NCBI GenBank assembly: GCA_946887385.1
Contig: CAMPKU010000230.1
Location: forward strand, 1 to 6,687
Length of the DNA stretch: 6,687 nucleotides
Direction of reading: 5' to 3'
From: an uncultured Gammaproteobacteria bacterium
GTDB taxonomy: Bacteria; Pseudomonadota; Gammaproteobacteria; Rariloculales; Rariloculaceae
Shown piece after piece: positions 1 to 5,671 of the stretch. Every line of letters starts with the position of its first letter. The stretch's first letter is position 1. Below the pieces are notes generated by a model, which ran no database searches, was not told where the DNA came from, and saw only the letters and a program-made list of their open reading frames with translations. A program made the position numbers and the translations under genes.

Positions 1-176
1 ATCTGCGGCACCGTGCTGCGCCCGCCGCTGCGCGCAAGCATCTCGCTGCGGCGGCCGGAGTCGAACATTACATCGAACTCCGTGAACGCGGCGCCCTTCT
101 GCGTGAGCAGGCGCTTGGCGGCGGAGCAATAGCCGCAGAACGGCTGCGAATACACGACGATGCGCTCATCCGCCAT
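1..176 (-). CDS. grxC: Glutaredoxin, GrxC type (partial, C-terminus cut by the left edge)
   Basis: Small cytoplasmic thiol-disulfide oxidoreductase that uses glutathione to reduce protein disulfides and glutathione mixed disulfides. The visible 58 residues begin MADERIVVYSQPFCGYCSAA: a first beta strand followed by a CGYC redox motif at residues 14-17, where CPYC is the usual form. The segment ends in the conserved cis-proline motif TVPQ, which helps bind glutathione. Roughly 25-30 residues are missing beyond the edge for a family length of about 85. The ATG (176-174) is one base after the rhodanese stop codon, so the two are surely co-transcribed and probably translationally coupled. In many gammaproteobacteria secB comes next, and it would lie outside this window. 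The Pro-to-Gly change may alter redox potential but is a natural variant of the family. Confidence 0.9.
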   Translation of the reverse strand, partial: MADERIVVYSQPFCGYCSAAKRLLTQKGAAFTEFDVMFDSGRRSEMLARSGGRSTVPQ

Positions 177-177
177 G

Positions 178-597
178 CTACTTCACCAGCGGCAGGTTGT
201 CGGCGCGCCAGCCCGCCAGCCCGCCTTTCAAGCTGAAGGTGTTTTCGTAGCCGGACTTGCGAAGGTGGCCCGCGGCGCGGCCCGAGCTCGAGCCGTCGGC
301 ACACACGGCCAGCAAAATCTTGCTCTTCTGCTTGCCGACGGCGTCGCCGTCTTTTTGGACGCGCTCGAAGGGCACGTTGCGCGCGTTCACGATGTGCCCG
401 GCCTGAAATTCCTCGGGCTTGCGCACGTCGATGACGAGCGCGCCCTTATTGATGAGCCGCACGGCATCGGCGGCCGACACGTGCGTGGTGCCATGGCTGC
501 GCTGGCGCAGCTCGTAGAAGATGACGGCCGCGGACGCGGCCAAAAGGCCGGCCACGAGCCAGACGTGGTTGCCGGCGAATTCGACGAGTTGGGCCAT
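178..597 (-). CDS. Membrane-anchored rhodanese-domain protein (YibN-like)
   Basis: 139 residues: an N-terminal membrane helix at about 10-29 and a single rhodanese domain at about 38-137, probably facing the cytoplasm. The family moves sulfane sulfur through a persulfide on a catalytic Cys. The domain has the first rhodanese signature (LVIDVRKPEEFQAGHI, 54-69), the catalytic Cys99 in an active loop CADGSSSGR, and the closing signature LKGGLAGW (123-130). Most rhodaneses have CxxGxRS in the loop; here the Arg position is Ser104, so anion binding in the pocket may differ. It is the first gene of a unit with the glutaredoxin one base downstream, the E. coli yibN-grxC order. An extended -10 element lies 30 bases upstream of the ATG. 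The fold and class are clear. The substrate is unknown. Confidence 0.9.
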   Translation of the reverse strand: MAQLVEFAGNHVWLVAGLLAASAAVIFYELRQRSHGTTHVSAADAVRLINKGALVIDVRKPEEFQAGHIVNARNVPFERVQKDGDAVGKQKSKILLAVCADGSSSGRAAGHLRKSGYENTFSLKGGLAGWRADNLPLVK

Positions 598-626
598 CTC
601 AAGAAGCGTCCTACCGTTCGCGAGTC

Positions 627-635
627 AGTATAGCA
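627..635 (-). promoter_or_regulatory. Extended -10 promoter for rhodanese-grxC
   Basis: Reading the minus strand, TGCTATACT gives an extended -10 (TGn) plus TATACT, five of six matches to TATAAT. It lies 29 bases upstream of the rhodanese ATG, which places a start site near 620. No good -35 is visible at 16-18 bases, which is acceptable for an extended -10 promoter. An AGGA Shine-Dalgarno core sits 11 bases before the ATG. Confidence 0.55.
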
Positions 636-660
636 GCGCGCTTCGGCCGGCCGCGGGGCC

Positions 661-690
661 GTGAAATGCGGGCGCGAATGCGACTACACT
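661..690 (+). promoter_or_regulatory. Weak candidate promoter for envC
   Basis: TACACT (685-690, four of six) is preceded at 18 bases by GTGAAA (661-666, four of six to TTGACA). The start site would fall near 697, only a few bases before the envC ATG at 701, giving an almost leaderless transcript. This fits the absence of a Shine-Dalgarno sequence in front of that ATG. Both boxes are weak, so this is inference. Confidence 0.3.
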
Positions 691-700
691 GCCGCCCCGT

Positions 701-1885
701 ATGCAAATCGTCGAGCCATCGCGACGGCGCCGACTCACGGGGTTAGGCTGCGTCGCGCTCGCAACCGCTGTGCTCGGTTGGTCGCTCGGGCTGGCGCAAG
801 ACCGGCGCGAAAGCGAGGCGGCGCTCGCCACCGTCCGCAAAGAAATCAAGGCTCTCGAGACGCGCATAGCGCGCGAATCGTCGCAGCGCAACGAGGGCAC
901 TCGCGCACTGCGTGCTGCGGAAGTGGAAACGGCGGCAGCCACTCGCAAGCTCGCCGAGGTGCGCAACGAGCTCAAGGCGCAGCAAGCCGCACGCCGCGAG
1001 CTCACCCAGGAGACCGAGCGCACCAACCGGCGGCTCGCGGCCGAGAAGGCCGCGCTGGCACGGCAAGTGCGCTCGAGCTACATGACGGGCCGCCAGGAAC
1101 TGTTCAAGTTGCTCCTGTCGCAAGAGGACCCCGCGGCGCTGGGGCGCATGCTCGTCTACTTCGATTACTACAACCGCGCGCGCTCGGCGCGCATCGACAC
1201 CGTGGGCGGCGAGCTCAGCCGGCTCGCGGAGCTCGGGGCGGAGACTTCGCGCGTCGAAAGCGAGCTCGCGGCGCTCGAAACGGCGCAAGCGCGCGAGCTC
1301 GCAGCGCTCGAAAAATCGCGCGACGAGCGCAAGAGCGCCGTGGCCTCGCTCGACGCCGAGATCCGCGACGCCAACGCGGCCGTCGCGAAGCTGCGTGCCG
1401 AGGAGCAGCGGCTCGCGGATCTCGTCACGCGCTTGGGCGAGCTCATGGCGGGATTTCCCGTGGCCACCGACGAGCCGTTCGCGAGTTTGAAGGGAAAGCT
1501 GCCGTGGCCGGTTCAAGGGCGGCTCGCCGGCGACTACGGGCAACCGCGCGGCAACGGGCCGGTTCGCTGGAACGGCGTGCTGCTCGAAGCCGCGGCCGGC
1601 ACGCCGGTTCGTGCCGTCTATCACGGCCGCGTTGCATTTGCGGACTGGCTCCAAGGGCTCGGCTTGCTCGTGATCGTCGACCATGGCGGCGGTTACATGA
1701 GCTTGTACGGCCACAACGAGGCGCTTCTCAAAGAGTCGGGGGACTGGGTGGAGCCCGGCGAAACCATCGCCCAAGTCGGCGATACCGGCGGGCAGGCGCG
1801 CGCGGGGCTGTACTTCGAAATTCGGTTCAACGGCGAGCCCGTGAACCCCAACCCGTGGATCGCAAAGCGCCCCGCGGCCCGATGA
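701..1885 (+). CDS. envC: EnvC-like murein hydrolase activator (degenerate M23/LytM)
   Basis: 394 residues (E. coli EnvC about 419). An Arg-rich start (8-11) and hydrophobic helix (about 12-31) form a signal peptide, with likely cleavage after Ala32. Residues 36-130 and 160-250 are long Ala/Glu/Arg/Leu-rich coiled coils, interrupted by a conserved LFKLLLSQEDPAALGRM-type segment (134-150). The C-terminal LytM domain (about 266-390) begins LPWPVQGRL. It lacks zinc ligands: the HxxxD site reads NGVLLEA and the HxH site reads LYFEIRF. This is the signature of EnvC-type activators, which do not cut peptidoglycan but relieve autoinhibition of the AmiA/AmiB amidases during daughter-cell separation, under FtsEX control. 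Such partners are not in this window. No Shine-Dalgarno sequence is seen; the start fits the signal peptide. ctpA follows 95 bases later. Confidence 0.92.
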   Translation: MQIVEPSRRRRLTGLGCVALATAVLGWSLGLAQDRRESEAALATVRKEIKALETRIARESSQRNEGTRALRAAEVETAAATRKLAEVRNELKAQQAARRELTQETERTNRRLAAEKAALARQVRSSYMTGRQELFKLLLSQEDPAALGRMLVYFDYYNRARSARIDTVGGELSRLAELGAETSRVESELAALETAQARELAALEKSRDERKSAVASLDAEIRDANAAVAKLRAEEQRLADLVTRLGELMAGFPVATDEPFASLKGKLPWPVQGRLAGDYGQPRGNGPVRWNGVLLEAAAGTPVRAVYHGRVAFADWLQGLGLLVIVDHGGGYMSLYGHNEALLKESGDWVEPGETIAQVGDTGGQARAGLYFEIRFNGEPVNPNPWIAKRPAAR

Positions 1886-1918
1886 CGAACCGCTTCGACA
1901 TAACCGGTGCACCGTTGC

Positions 1919-1953
1919 GTGCCACCGGCACCCATGTGCTAAGGTGCCGGCAC
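1919..1953 (+). promoter_or_regulatory. Stable hairpin in the envC-ctpA gap
   Basis: CCGGCACC (1925-1932) pairs perfectly with GGTGCCGG (1943-1950) around a 10-base loop. GTG (1919-1921) can extend it by pairing with CAC (1951-1953) after a three-base bulge, giving about 11 base pairs. No U-tract follows, so it does not look like a simple terminator. It could be an RNA processing or stability element, or a DNA operator, because GGTGCCGGCACC (1943-1954) is itself a perfect 12-base palindrome and CGGTGCACCG (1905-1914) is a second palindrome with related half-sites. A weak TGCTAAGGT extended -10-like string (1937-1945) overlaps it and could serve ctpA. Confidence 0.4.
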
Positions 1954-1958
1954 CGACC

Positions 1959-1980
1959 GGGGGAAGACAACAACAACAAA
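1959..1980 (+). promoter_or_regulatory. ctpA leader: purine-rich SD and CAA repeat
   Basis: GGGGGAAG (1959-1966) is a Shine-Dalgarno-like tract 14 bases before the ctpA ATG, farther than usual. The gap is filled by ACAACAACAACAAA (1967-1980), four CAA units that should be unstructured and may aid ribosome loading. This leader supports the ATG at 1981 over the in-frame ATG at 1882. Confidence 0.45.
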
Positions 1981-3231
1981 ATGGCCTTCACTCTCCGCGG
2001 CTTCGCAGTCCTCATCATCGGTATCGTTTTCGGGCTCGCCTTGGCGCTCGGAGGCACGGCTTGGCATTCGTTCACGGGACGGGCCGATGCGGCGCCGGCT
2101 CCCGCTCCGCTCGATCCCACGATCGAGTCGGCCGCCCTGGTGGCCGAGGTCATCGACCGCGTGCGGCGCGACTACGTGGACAAGGTCTCCGATCGGCAGA
2201 TCGTCGAAGCGGCGATCCGCGGCATCGTGGCCGACCTCGATCCGCATTCCACGTTCCTGGACGCCGACGACTACGAAGAAATCCGGATCAGCACGACGGG
2301 CAACTACACCGGCGTGGGGCTCGACGTGAACTTGGACGGCGGCAAGGTCACAGTGGTGATGCCGCTCGAGGGTGCGCCGGCCGATCGGGCCGGCATTTTG
2401 CCCGGCGACATCGTAGTCGCCGTCAACGACGTTCCGGTCAACGCCGACAACGTGGCGGCGTCCGTGTCGAAGATGCGCGGCACGCCGGGCACGTCCGTCA
2501 CGCTCGACGTGCAGCGGCCCGGCAGCGCTGCCGTGCTCAGGTTCGCGCTCACGCGCAGCGAAGTGCACGTGCAGACGGTGAAGAGCGAGTACTTGGGCAA
2601 CGGGCTCGCGTACGTGCGCGTGTCGTCGTTCGCGGAGAGCACGGCGCAGGATCTCGACCGGGCGGCGCGCGAGCTCGTGCAGGAAGCCGGCCGCGGAGAG
2701 CTGCTCGGGCTCGTGCTCGATCTGCGCAGCAATCCCGGCGGATTGCTCGACGCCGCGGTGCGCGTGGCCGATGCTTTCCTCGAGGAGGGCGTCATCGTCA
2801 GCGGCATGGGCCGCGTGCGCCAAGCGCAATTCGAGGAAATGGCCGATGCCGGCGACGCGCTCGAGGGCGTGCCCACCGTCGTGCTCGTGAACTCGGCATC
2901 GGCATCGGCATCCGAGATCGTGGCCGGCGCGCTCCAGGATCATGGCCGCGCGCGCATCGTCGGCGAGACCACCTACGGCAAAGGCTCCGTGCAAACGGTG
3001 ATGCCGCTCGGCGAAGGCAGCGCCATCAAGCTCACCACGTCGCGCTACTTCACTCCGTCGGGGCGCTCGATCAACGGCACCGGCATCGAGCCCGACGTCG
3101 TTCTAAACGGCGATTTGAACCGGCAATATCGCGGCGCGAACGGCCGCGTGGCGCTGCGCGACGACCCGCAGTTGCTCGAAGCTCTGCGTCTCATCAGCTA
3201 CGACTCGATCAAGCTCAGCGCCGTGCAGTGA
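1981..3231 (+). CDS. ctpA: Carboxy-terminal processing protease CtpA (S41)
   Basis: 416 residues. A membrane helix (7-27) anchors or exports the protein to the periplasm. A linker rich in Ala/Pro follows, then the S41 N-terminal region (about 48-105, with LDPHSTFLD at 86-94), a PDZ domain (about 108-192, carboxylate loop YTGVGLDV) and the protease core (about 200-375). The Ser-Lys dyad is visible: Ser309 in SASASE and Lys334 in GETTYGKGSVQ, with Gln338 conserved. CtpA-type proteases trim or degrade periplasmic proteins from the C-terminus. In Pseudomonas the homologue, with its partner LbcA, degrades peptidoglycan endopeptidases, which fits its position after envC. An in-frame ATG at 1882 overlaps the envC stop (ATGA) but would add 33 charged residues before the signal helix, so I prefer 1981. 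A GGDEF gene follows 38 bases later. Confidence 0.95.
   Translation: MAFTLRGFAVLIIGIVFGLALALGGTAWHSFTGRADAAPAPAPLDPTIESAALVAEVIDRVRRDYVDKVSDRQIVEAAIRGIVADLDPHSTFLDADDYEEIRISTTGNYTGVGLDVNLDGGKVTVVMPLEGAPADRAGILPGDIVVAVNDVPVNADNVAASVSKMRGTPGTSVTLDVQRPGSAAVLRFALTRSEVHVQTVKSEYLGNGLAYVRVSSFAESTAQDLDRAARELVQEAGRGELLGLVLDLRSNPGGLLDAAVRVADAFLEEGVIVSGMGRVRQAQFEEMADAGDALEGVPTVVLVNSASASASEIVAGALQDHGRARIVGETTYGKGSVQTVMPLGEGSAIKLTTSRYFTPSGRSINGTGIEPDVVLNGDLNRQYRGANGRVALRDDPQLLEALRLISYDSIKLSAVQ
2893..2910 (+). repeat. (TCGGCA)3 hexanucleotide repeat at the ctpA active site
   Basis: Three perfect tandem TCGGCA units encode Ser-Ala three times (residues 305-310), and the third contains the presumed catalytic Ser309. 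The motif length matches the family (N-x-x-S-A-S-A-S-E), so no unit appears inserted or lost here. Confidence 0.8.
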
Positions 3232-3269
3232 GGCTCGACGCCTGCGGTGGCCGCGGGTAACGTGTCGCC

Positions 3270-4337
3270 ATGAGTCGCGATCCCATCGAGCGCGGTCTCG
3301 AAATCGAGCAAGCTCAACTGCGCGGTTTCGCGCGCAGCATCGCCGAAGTCGAATGGCTGCTGCTGATCCTCGTCATTCTTTACCTCTTCATCGCCAGCCC
3401 GGCGCTCGCCCGCAGCGTTCCGGTGATCGGCGTGCTGCTCGGCTTCGCCGGCTTCGTGCTGCTGTTTCGCTACGCCCGGCCGTTCGCCAAGCACACGCTC
3501 TTCAAGCTCGCGTTCGAAATCCTGGTGATGCTCGCGTTCTTGACGGCGGTGCTCGTGGCCTCGGACGGCGTGCGCAGCCCGCTCGTGAATCTGTACCTGC
3601 TGCCGATCGTCACGGCAGCGCTGGCGCTCGGTAAGCGCGCCGCGGCGCTGGTCGTCGCTGCCGTTTGCGTGTGCTACCCGCTCGTGGGCGCGCTCGTCGA
3701 CGGGCCGCAAAGCCTCACGCCGAATTTCGGCATCGCTTCCGTCGGCGTGCTGGCCCCGTTCGTGCTGGTGGCGTTCTCCACGTCGCTGCTCGTCGACAAC
3801 ATCAACACGGCGAAGAGCCGCATTCGCGCCCTGTCGGATCGCGACGAGCTCACGTCGTTGTACAACATGCGCGCGTTCACGCGGCTCGCCGAGCAGGAGC
3901 ACGACTCCGCCAGCCGTGTGGATCGCGCGTATTCGATCCTGATGATCGACATCGAGCACTTGAAGGCGGTCAACGACACCTACGGCCACGAGGCGGGCAG
4001 CCGCGCCGTGAAGCTCGTGGCCGAGGCGTTGCTGCGCCTCACGCGCTCGACGGACGTCGTGGCCCGCTACGGCGGCGATGAGTTCATCGTGTTTCTCGGC
4101 GGCGCCGACAAGGAAATCGCCGACGAAGTGGCGCAGCGCATTCGCAACGTGGTGTTCTCCACCACGCTCGAGGTGGACGTGAAGATCGTGCGCATCAAAG
4201 TCAATGTCGGCGCGGCGTCTTTCCCCGACCACGGCATCAATTTGCCGGCCGTGATGGCCGCTGCGGACCGCAACATGTACAAGGACAAGAACCTGCGCGA
4301 GCCGCCGAAGGGTAAGCTCATCATTCAGAAGCGCTGA
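3270..4337 (+). CDS. Six-TM GGDEF cyclase with Ser at the guanine-specificity position
   Basis: 355 residues: about six membrane helices (28-43, 50-67, 80-97, 105-120, 123-143, 155-175), then a cytoplasmic GGDEF domain (about 184-345). There is no separate sensor or EAL domain. The domain begins DRDELTSLYNMRAF. Metal-binding Asp227 (in MIDIEHLK), Asn235 and the intact GGDEF motif (268-272) indicate an active cyclase. RSTD (259-262) is an RxxD inhibitory site with the correct five-residue spacing. Residues match PleD numbering minus 100 without gaps, so PleD D344 of GHxxGD corresponds to Ser244 (GHEAGS). This Asp contacts guanine in canonical c-di-GMP synthases; Ser there marks the Hypr enzymes such as Geobacter GacA that make 3',3'-cGAMP. 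The product could therefore be c-di-GMP, cGAMP or c-di-AMP. The start has only a weak Shine-Dalgarno. It is probably co-transcribed with ctpA. Confidence 0.9.
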   Translation: MSRDPIERGLEIEQAQLRGFARSIAEVEWLLLILVILYLFIASPALARSVPVIGVLLGFAGFVLLFRYARPFAKHTLFKLAFEILVMLAFLTAVLVASDGVRSPLVNLYLLPIVTAALALGKRAAALVVAAVCVCYPLVGALVDGPQSLTPNFGIASVGVLAPFVLVAFSTSLLVDNINTAKSRIRALSDRDELTSLYNMRAFTRLAEQEHDSASRVDRAYSILMIDIEHLKAVNDTYGHEAGSRAVKLVAEALLRLTRSTDVVARYGGDEFIVFLGGADKEIADEVAQRIRNVVFSTTLEVDVKIVRIKVNVGAASFPDHGINLPAVMAAADRNMYKDKNLREPPKGKLIIQKR

Positions 4338-4368
4338 CGTCACATGAGCGGCGGCGCGCGAGGGCGGC

Positions 4369-4587
4369 GTGAACGAACCGGCGAAACCACCGCAGCAGCA
4401 GTCGTTCCCCCTGTGGGGCACGCTCGCGATTCCCGGAGGGCTGCTCTGGGGCGCGGTGCTCGGCGCGGGCGGCGGGCTGGTGTTCGGCAACCTCGTGATC
4501 GGCGTGTTGATCGGCGCGGGCTTGGGGATCGGAATAGGGCTCACGCTGTTCGCGGCCGCCATCGTGATCGCGTCGAGCAAGGTGTAA
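4369..4587 (+). CDS. Small double glycine-zipper membrane protein, unknown function
   Basis: 72 residues from a GTG start; GAGGG (4360-4364) lies just upstream, and an in-frame stop at 4345 rules out a longer form. After a short Pro/Gln-rich cytoplasm-like N-terminus come two Gly-rich hydrophobic segments (about 18-40 and 42-68), likely a hairpin of two membrane helices. Glycines fall at exact four-residue steps: 24, 28, 32, 36, 40 and then 45, 49, 53, 57. This is a glycine zipper that promotes tight helix packing and oligomers. I do not recognise a named family. It lies 31 bases after the GGDEF gene and 10 before the next membrane protein, so the three are probably one unit. A scaffold, pore or lipid-associated role is possible, but the sequence does not decide. 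Confidence 0.75.
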   Translation: MNEPAKPPQQQSFPLWGTLAIPGGLLWGAVLGAGGGLVFGNLVIGVLIGAGLGIGIGLTLFAAAIVIASSKV

Positions 4588-4597
4588 GGGCAAGCGA

Positions 4598-4966
4598 ATG
4601 GCAAAGGCGATCAATTGGCTCGGACGCGCGCTCGGCCTCGGCTGCGCCGCCGCGCTCGCGAGCGCGTGGGCCTACGTGATGTGGGTTCCTGCGGCGGGCC
4701 TCACGTTGGAGAACGTGAACGTGGTCACCGCGCTCCTGTTCGTGGTGTTGGCGGTGGTGGCCGGTATCGCCGCCGTGCATGGCCACGCAACCGTGATCGC
4801 GCTGGCGTTCGTGGCGTCGTTTTTTCCGATCGGCGTGTCTTTGCTGCCGCGCGATCATTGGCTCCAGTGGGTGGGTTGGCTCGACGTGGGTCTTTTGGTC
4901 TCGGCGCTGCTGATCTGGCTGACTCGGCGTGGCACCGCCGGCCGCGTCGCCGCGCATGATGGTTGA
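4598..4966 (+). CDS. Four-TM inner-membrane protein, unknown function
   Basis: 122 residues with about four membrane helices (11-30, 40-61, 63-83, 88-108), a short positively charged N-terminus and a basic tail (RR at 110-111), so both ends are probably cytoplasmic. Trp-rich segments flank helices 1 and 4 (WAYVMW, WLQWVGW). No catalytic or ligand motif is visible and I do not recognise the family. AGGG, directly after the stop of the preceding gene, is a good Shine-Dalgarno about seven bases before the ATG. The 10-base gap makes co-transcription with the glycine-zipper protein very likely. A separate promoter begins within 15 bases of its stop, so this is likely the last gene of the ctpA unit. 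Confidence 0.8.
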   Translation: MAKAINWLGRALGLGCAAALASAWAYVMWVPAAGLTLENVNVVTALLFVVLAVVAGIAAVHGHATVIALAFVASFFPIGVSLLPRDHWLQWVGWLDVGLLVSALLIWLTRRGTAGRVAAHDG

Positions 4967-4977
4967 GCCAAGGGCGC

Positions 4978-4986
4978 TGCTAGAAT
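4978..4986 (+). promoter_or_regulatory. Extended -10 promoter for the DUF3012-DUF6174 pair
   Basis: TGCTAGAAT combines the TGn extension with TAGAAT, five of six matches to TATAAT. The start site would be near 4993, leaving a leader of about 24 bases with GGAG (5003-5006) ten bases before the ATG. TTGAGC (4963-4968) is only 12 bases upstream, too close for a normal -35, so recognition would depend on the extended -10. Confidence 0.55.
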
Positions 4987-5016
4987 GCCGCGGTCGACGG
5001 ACGGAGCAACACGCGA

Positions 5017-5184
5017 ATGCGGGGATCATGGCGGGTGGTAATGCTGGTGGCGCTCTCGGCGTGGTTTGTCGCATGCGCGCCCGAGGTGGGCTCCGAGCGG
5101 TGGTGCGAGCAAATGCGCGACAAGCCTCGCGGCGACTGGACCGCGAACGAAGCGCTCGAATTCGCGCGTAGCTGCGTGCTCTGA
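5017..5184 (+). CDS. DUF3012-like mini-lipoprotein (55 residues)
   Basis: A very short gene that is easy to miss. Residues 1-19 are a signal peptide with a lipobox ending FVAC, so Cys20 would be lipidated. The mature part is only 36 residues: it starts APEVGSERWC, contains KPRGDWTANEALEFA and ends in SCV-Leu. I recognise this pattern (PEVGS.xWC, KP.GDWTANEA, final Cys) as DUF3012, a family of tiny envelope proteins found mainly in gammaproteobacteria and of unknown function. Cys30 and Cys53 could form a disulfide in the periplasm. It has its own promoter and Shine-Dalgarno, and its TGA stop is part of the Shine-Dalgarno (TGAGGT) of the next gene, which indicates translational coupling. The family call rests on memory of the motif. 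Confidence 0.85.
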   Translation: MRGSWRVVMLVALSAWFVACAPEVGSERWCEQMRDKPRGDWTANEALEFARSCVL

Positions 5185-5194
5185 GGTCTGAAGC

Positions 5195-5662
5195 ATGGCG
5201 GCGGTTACCTTTTTTCGAGCGGCCCTTGGCAGCCTGGCTGTGGCAGTCGCGGCCCCGGTGCTCGGCGACGCCGCGCTCGACGATGCGCGCTCGCGCTGGC
5301 AAGCGGCCGCGCTCGCCGGCTATGAGTACGGCTATCACAAGTACTGCGAGTGCCATCGCGACAGCCCGCCCGAGACGACCGTCACGGTCCGCGACGGCCA
5401 GGTCGTCGCGGTGCGCCATCGCCCGGCCAACACCGATGCGGTGGTGCCGGCCGCCGACAAGAATCTCGAGTACTACTGGACCGTCGAGGGCTTGTTCGGT
5501 CTCATCGCCTCGGCGCTCGAGCGCGGCGTTGAAGTTCGCGCGCAGTTCGACGGCGAGCGCGGCTTTCCGCGCGAAGTGTTCATCGATTACGACGCCGAGT
5601 TCATCGGCGACGAGCTCGACCTCAGGCTCACCGGCGTCACCGCGCTCGACGGCACGAATTAG
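5195..5662 (+). CDS. Secreted DUF6174-like protein
   Basis: 155 residues. A signal peptide (about 1-25, hydrophobic core 9-23) is followed by a mature domain of about 130 residues. The pattern resembles DUF6174: an N-terminal helix with a conserved Trp (35) and Tyr-rich stretch, a CxC motif (YCECH, 50-54), a strand pair ending in VTVRDGQVVAV, a TVEGLFGLI helix (96-104), and a strand pair with the turn GERGFPREVFIDYD (120-133). Function is unknown for this family; the Cys pair could form a disulfide or bind a ligand outside the cytoplasm. GAGG (5183-5186) overlaps the stop of the DUF3012 gene, eight bases before the ATG, so the two exported proteins are probably made together. A hairpin follows nine bases after its stop. 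Confidence 0.85.
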   Translation: MAAVTFFRAALGSLAVAVAAPVLGDAALDDARSRWQAAALAGYEYGYHKYCECHRDSPPETTVTVRDGQVVAVRHRPANTDAVVPAADKNLEYYWTVEGLFGLIASALERGVEVRAQFDGERGFPREVFIDYDAEFIGDELDLRLTGVTALDGTN

Positions 5663-5671
5663 CGGCCGCGC

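Noticed and set aside
160..633. 157-residue plus-strand frame opposite the rhodanese
   Set aside because: It is the complement of a clear rhodanese domain.
743..1912. 389-residue minus-strand frame opposite envC
   Set aside because: Arg/His/Leu-rich low-complexity product typical of antisense frames in high-GC DNA; envC has clear family motifs on the other strand.
661..1980. Plus-strand frame open from 661 into ctpA, giving an 856-residue protein
   Set aside because: The part before 1981 is an Arg/Ala-rich shadow of envC in another frame; ctpA proper starts with its signal helix at 1981.
1939..2994. 351-residue minus-strand frame opposite ctpA
   Set aside because: His/Arg-rich with no domain, exactly opposite the conserved S41 protease.
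3198..4604. 468-residue minus-strand frame opposite the GGDEF gene
   Set aside because: Charged low-complexity product with no motif; GGDEF motifs fix the coding strand.
4344..4679. 111-residue plus-strand frame over the glycine-zipper gene
   Set aside because: Arg/Gly-rich shadow; the GTG-started frame at 4369 has membrane helices and the regular Gly spacing.
3270..4966. CBASS-like anti-phage operon built on cyclic dinucleotides
   Set aside because: There is no CD-NTase fold, no Cap2/Cap3-type accessory gene and no known effector; the setting is housekeeping cell-wall genes, so defence is not supported.
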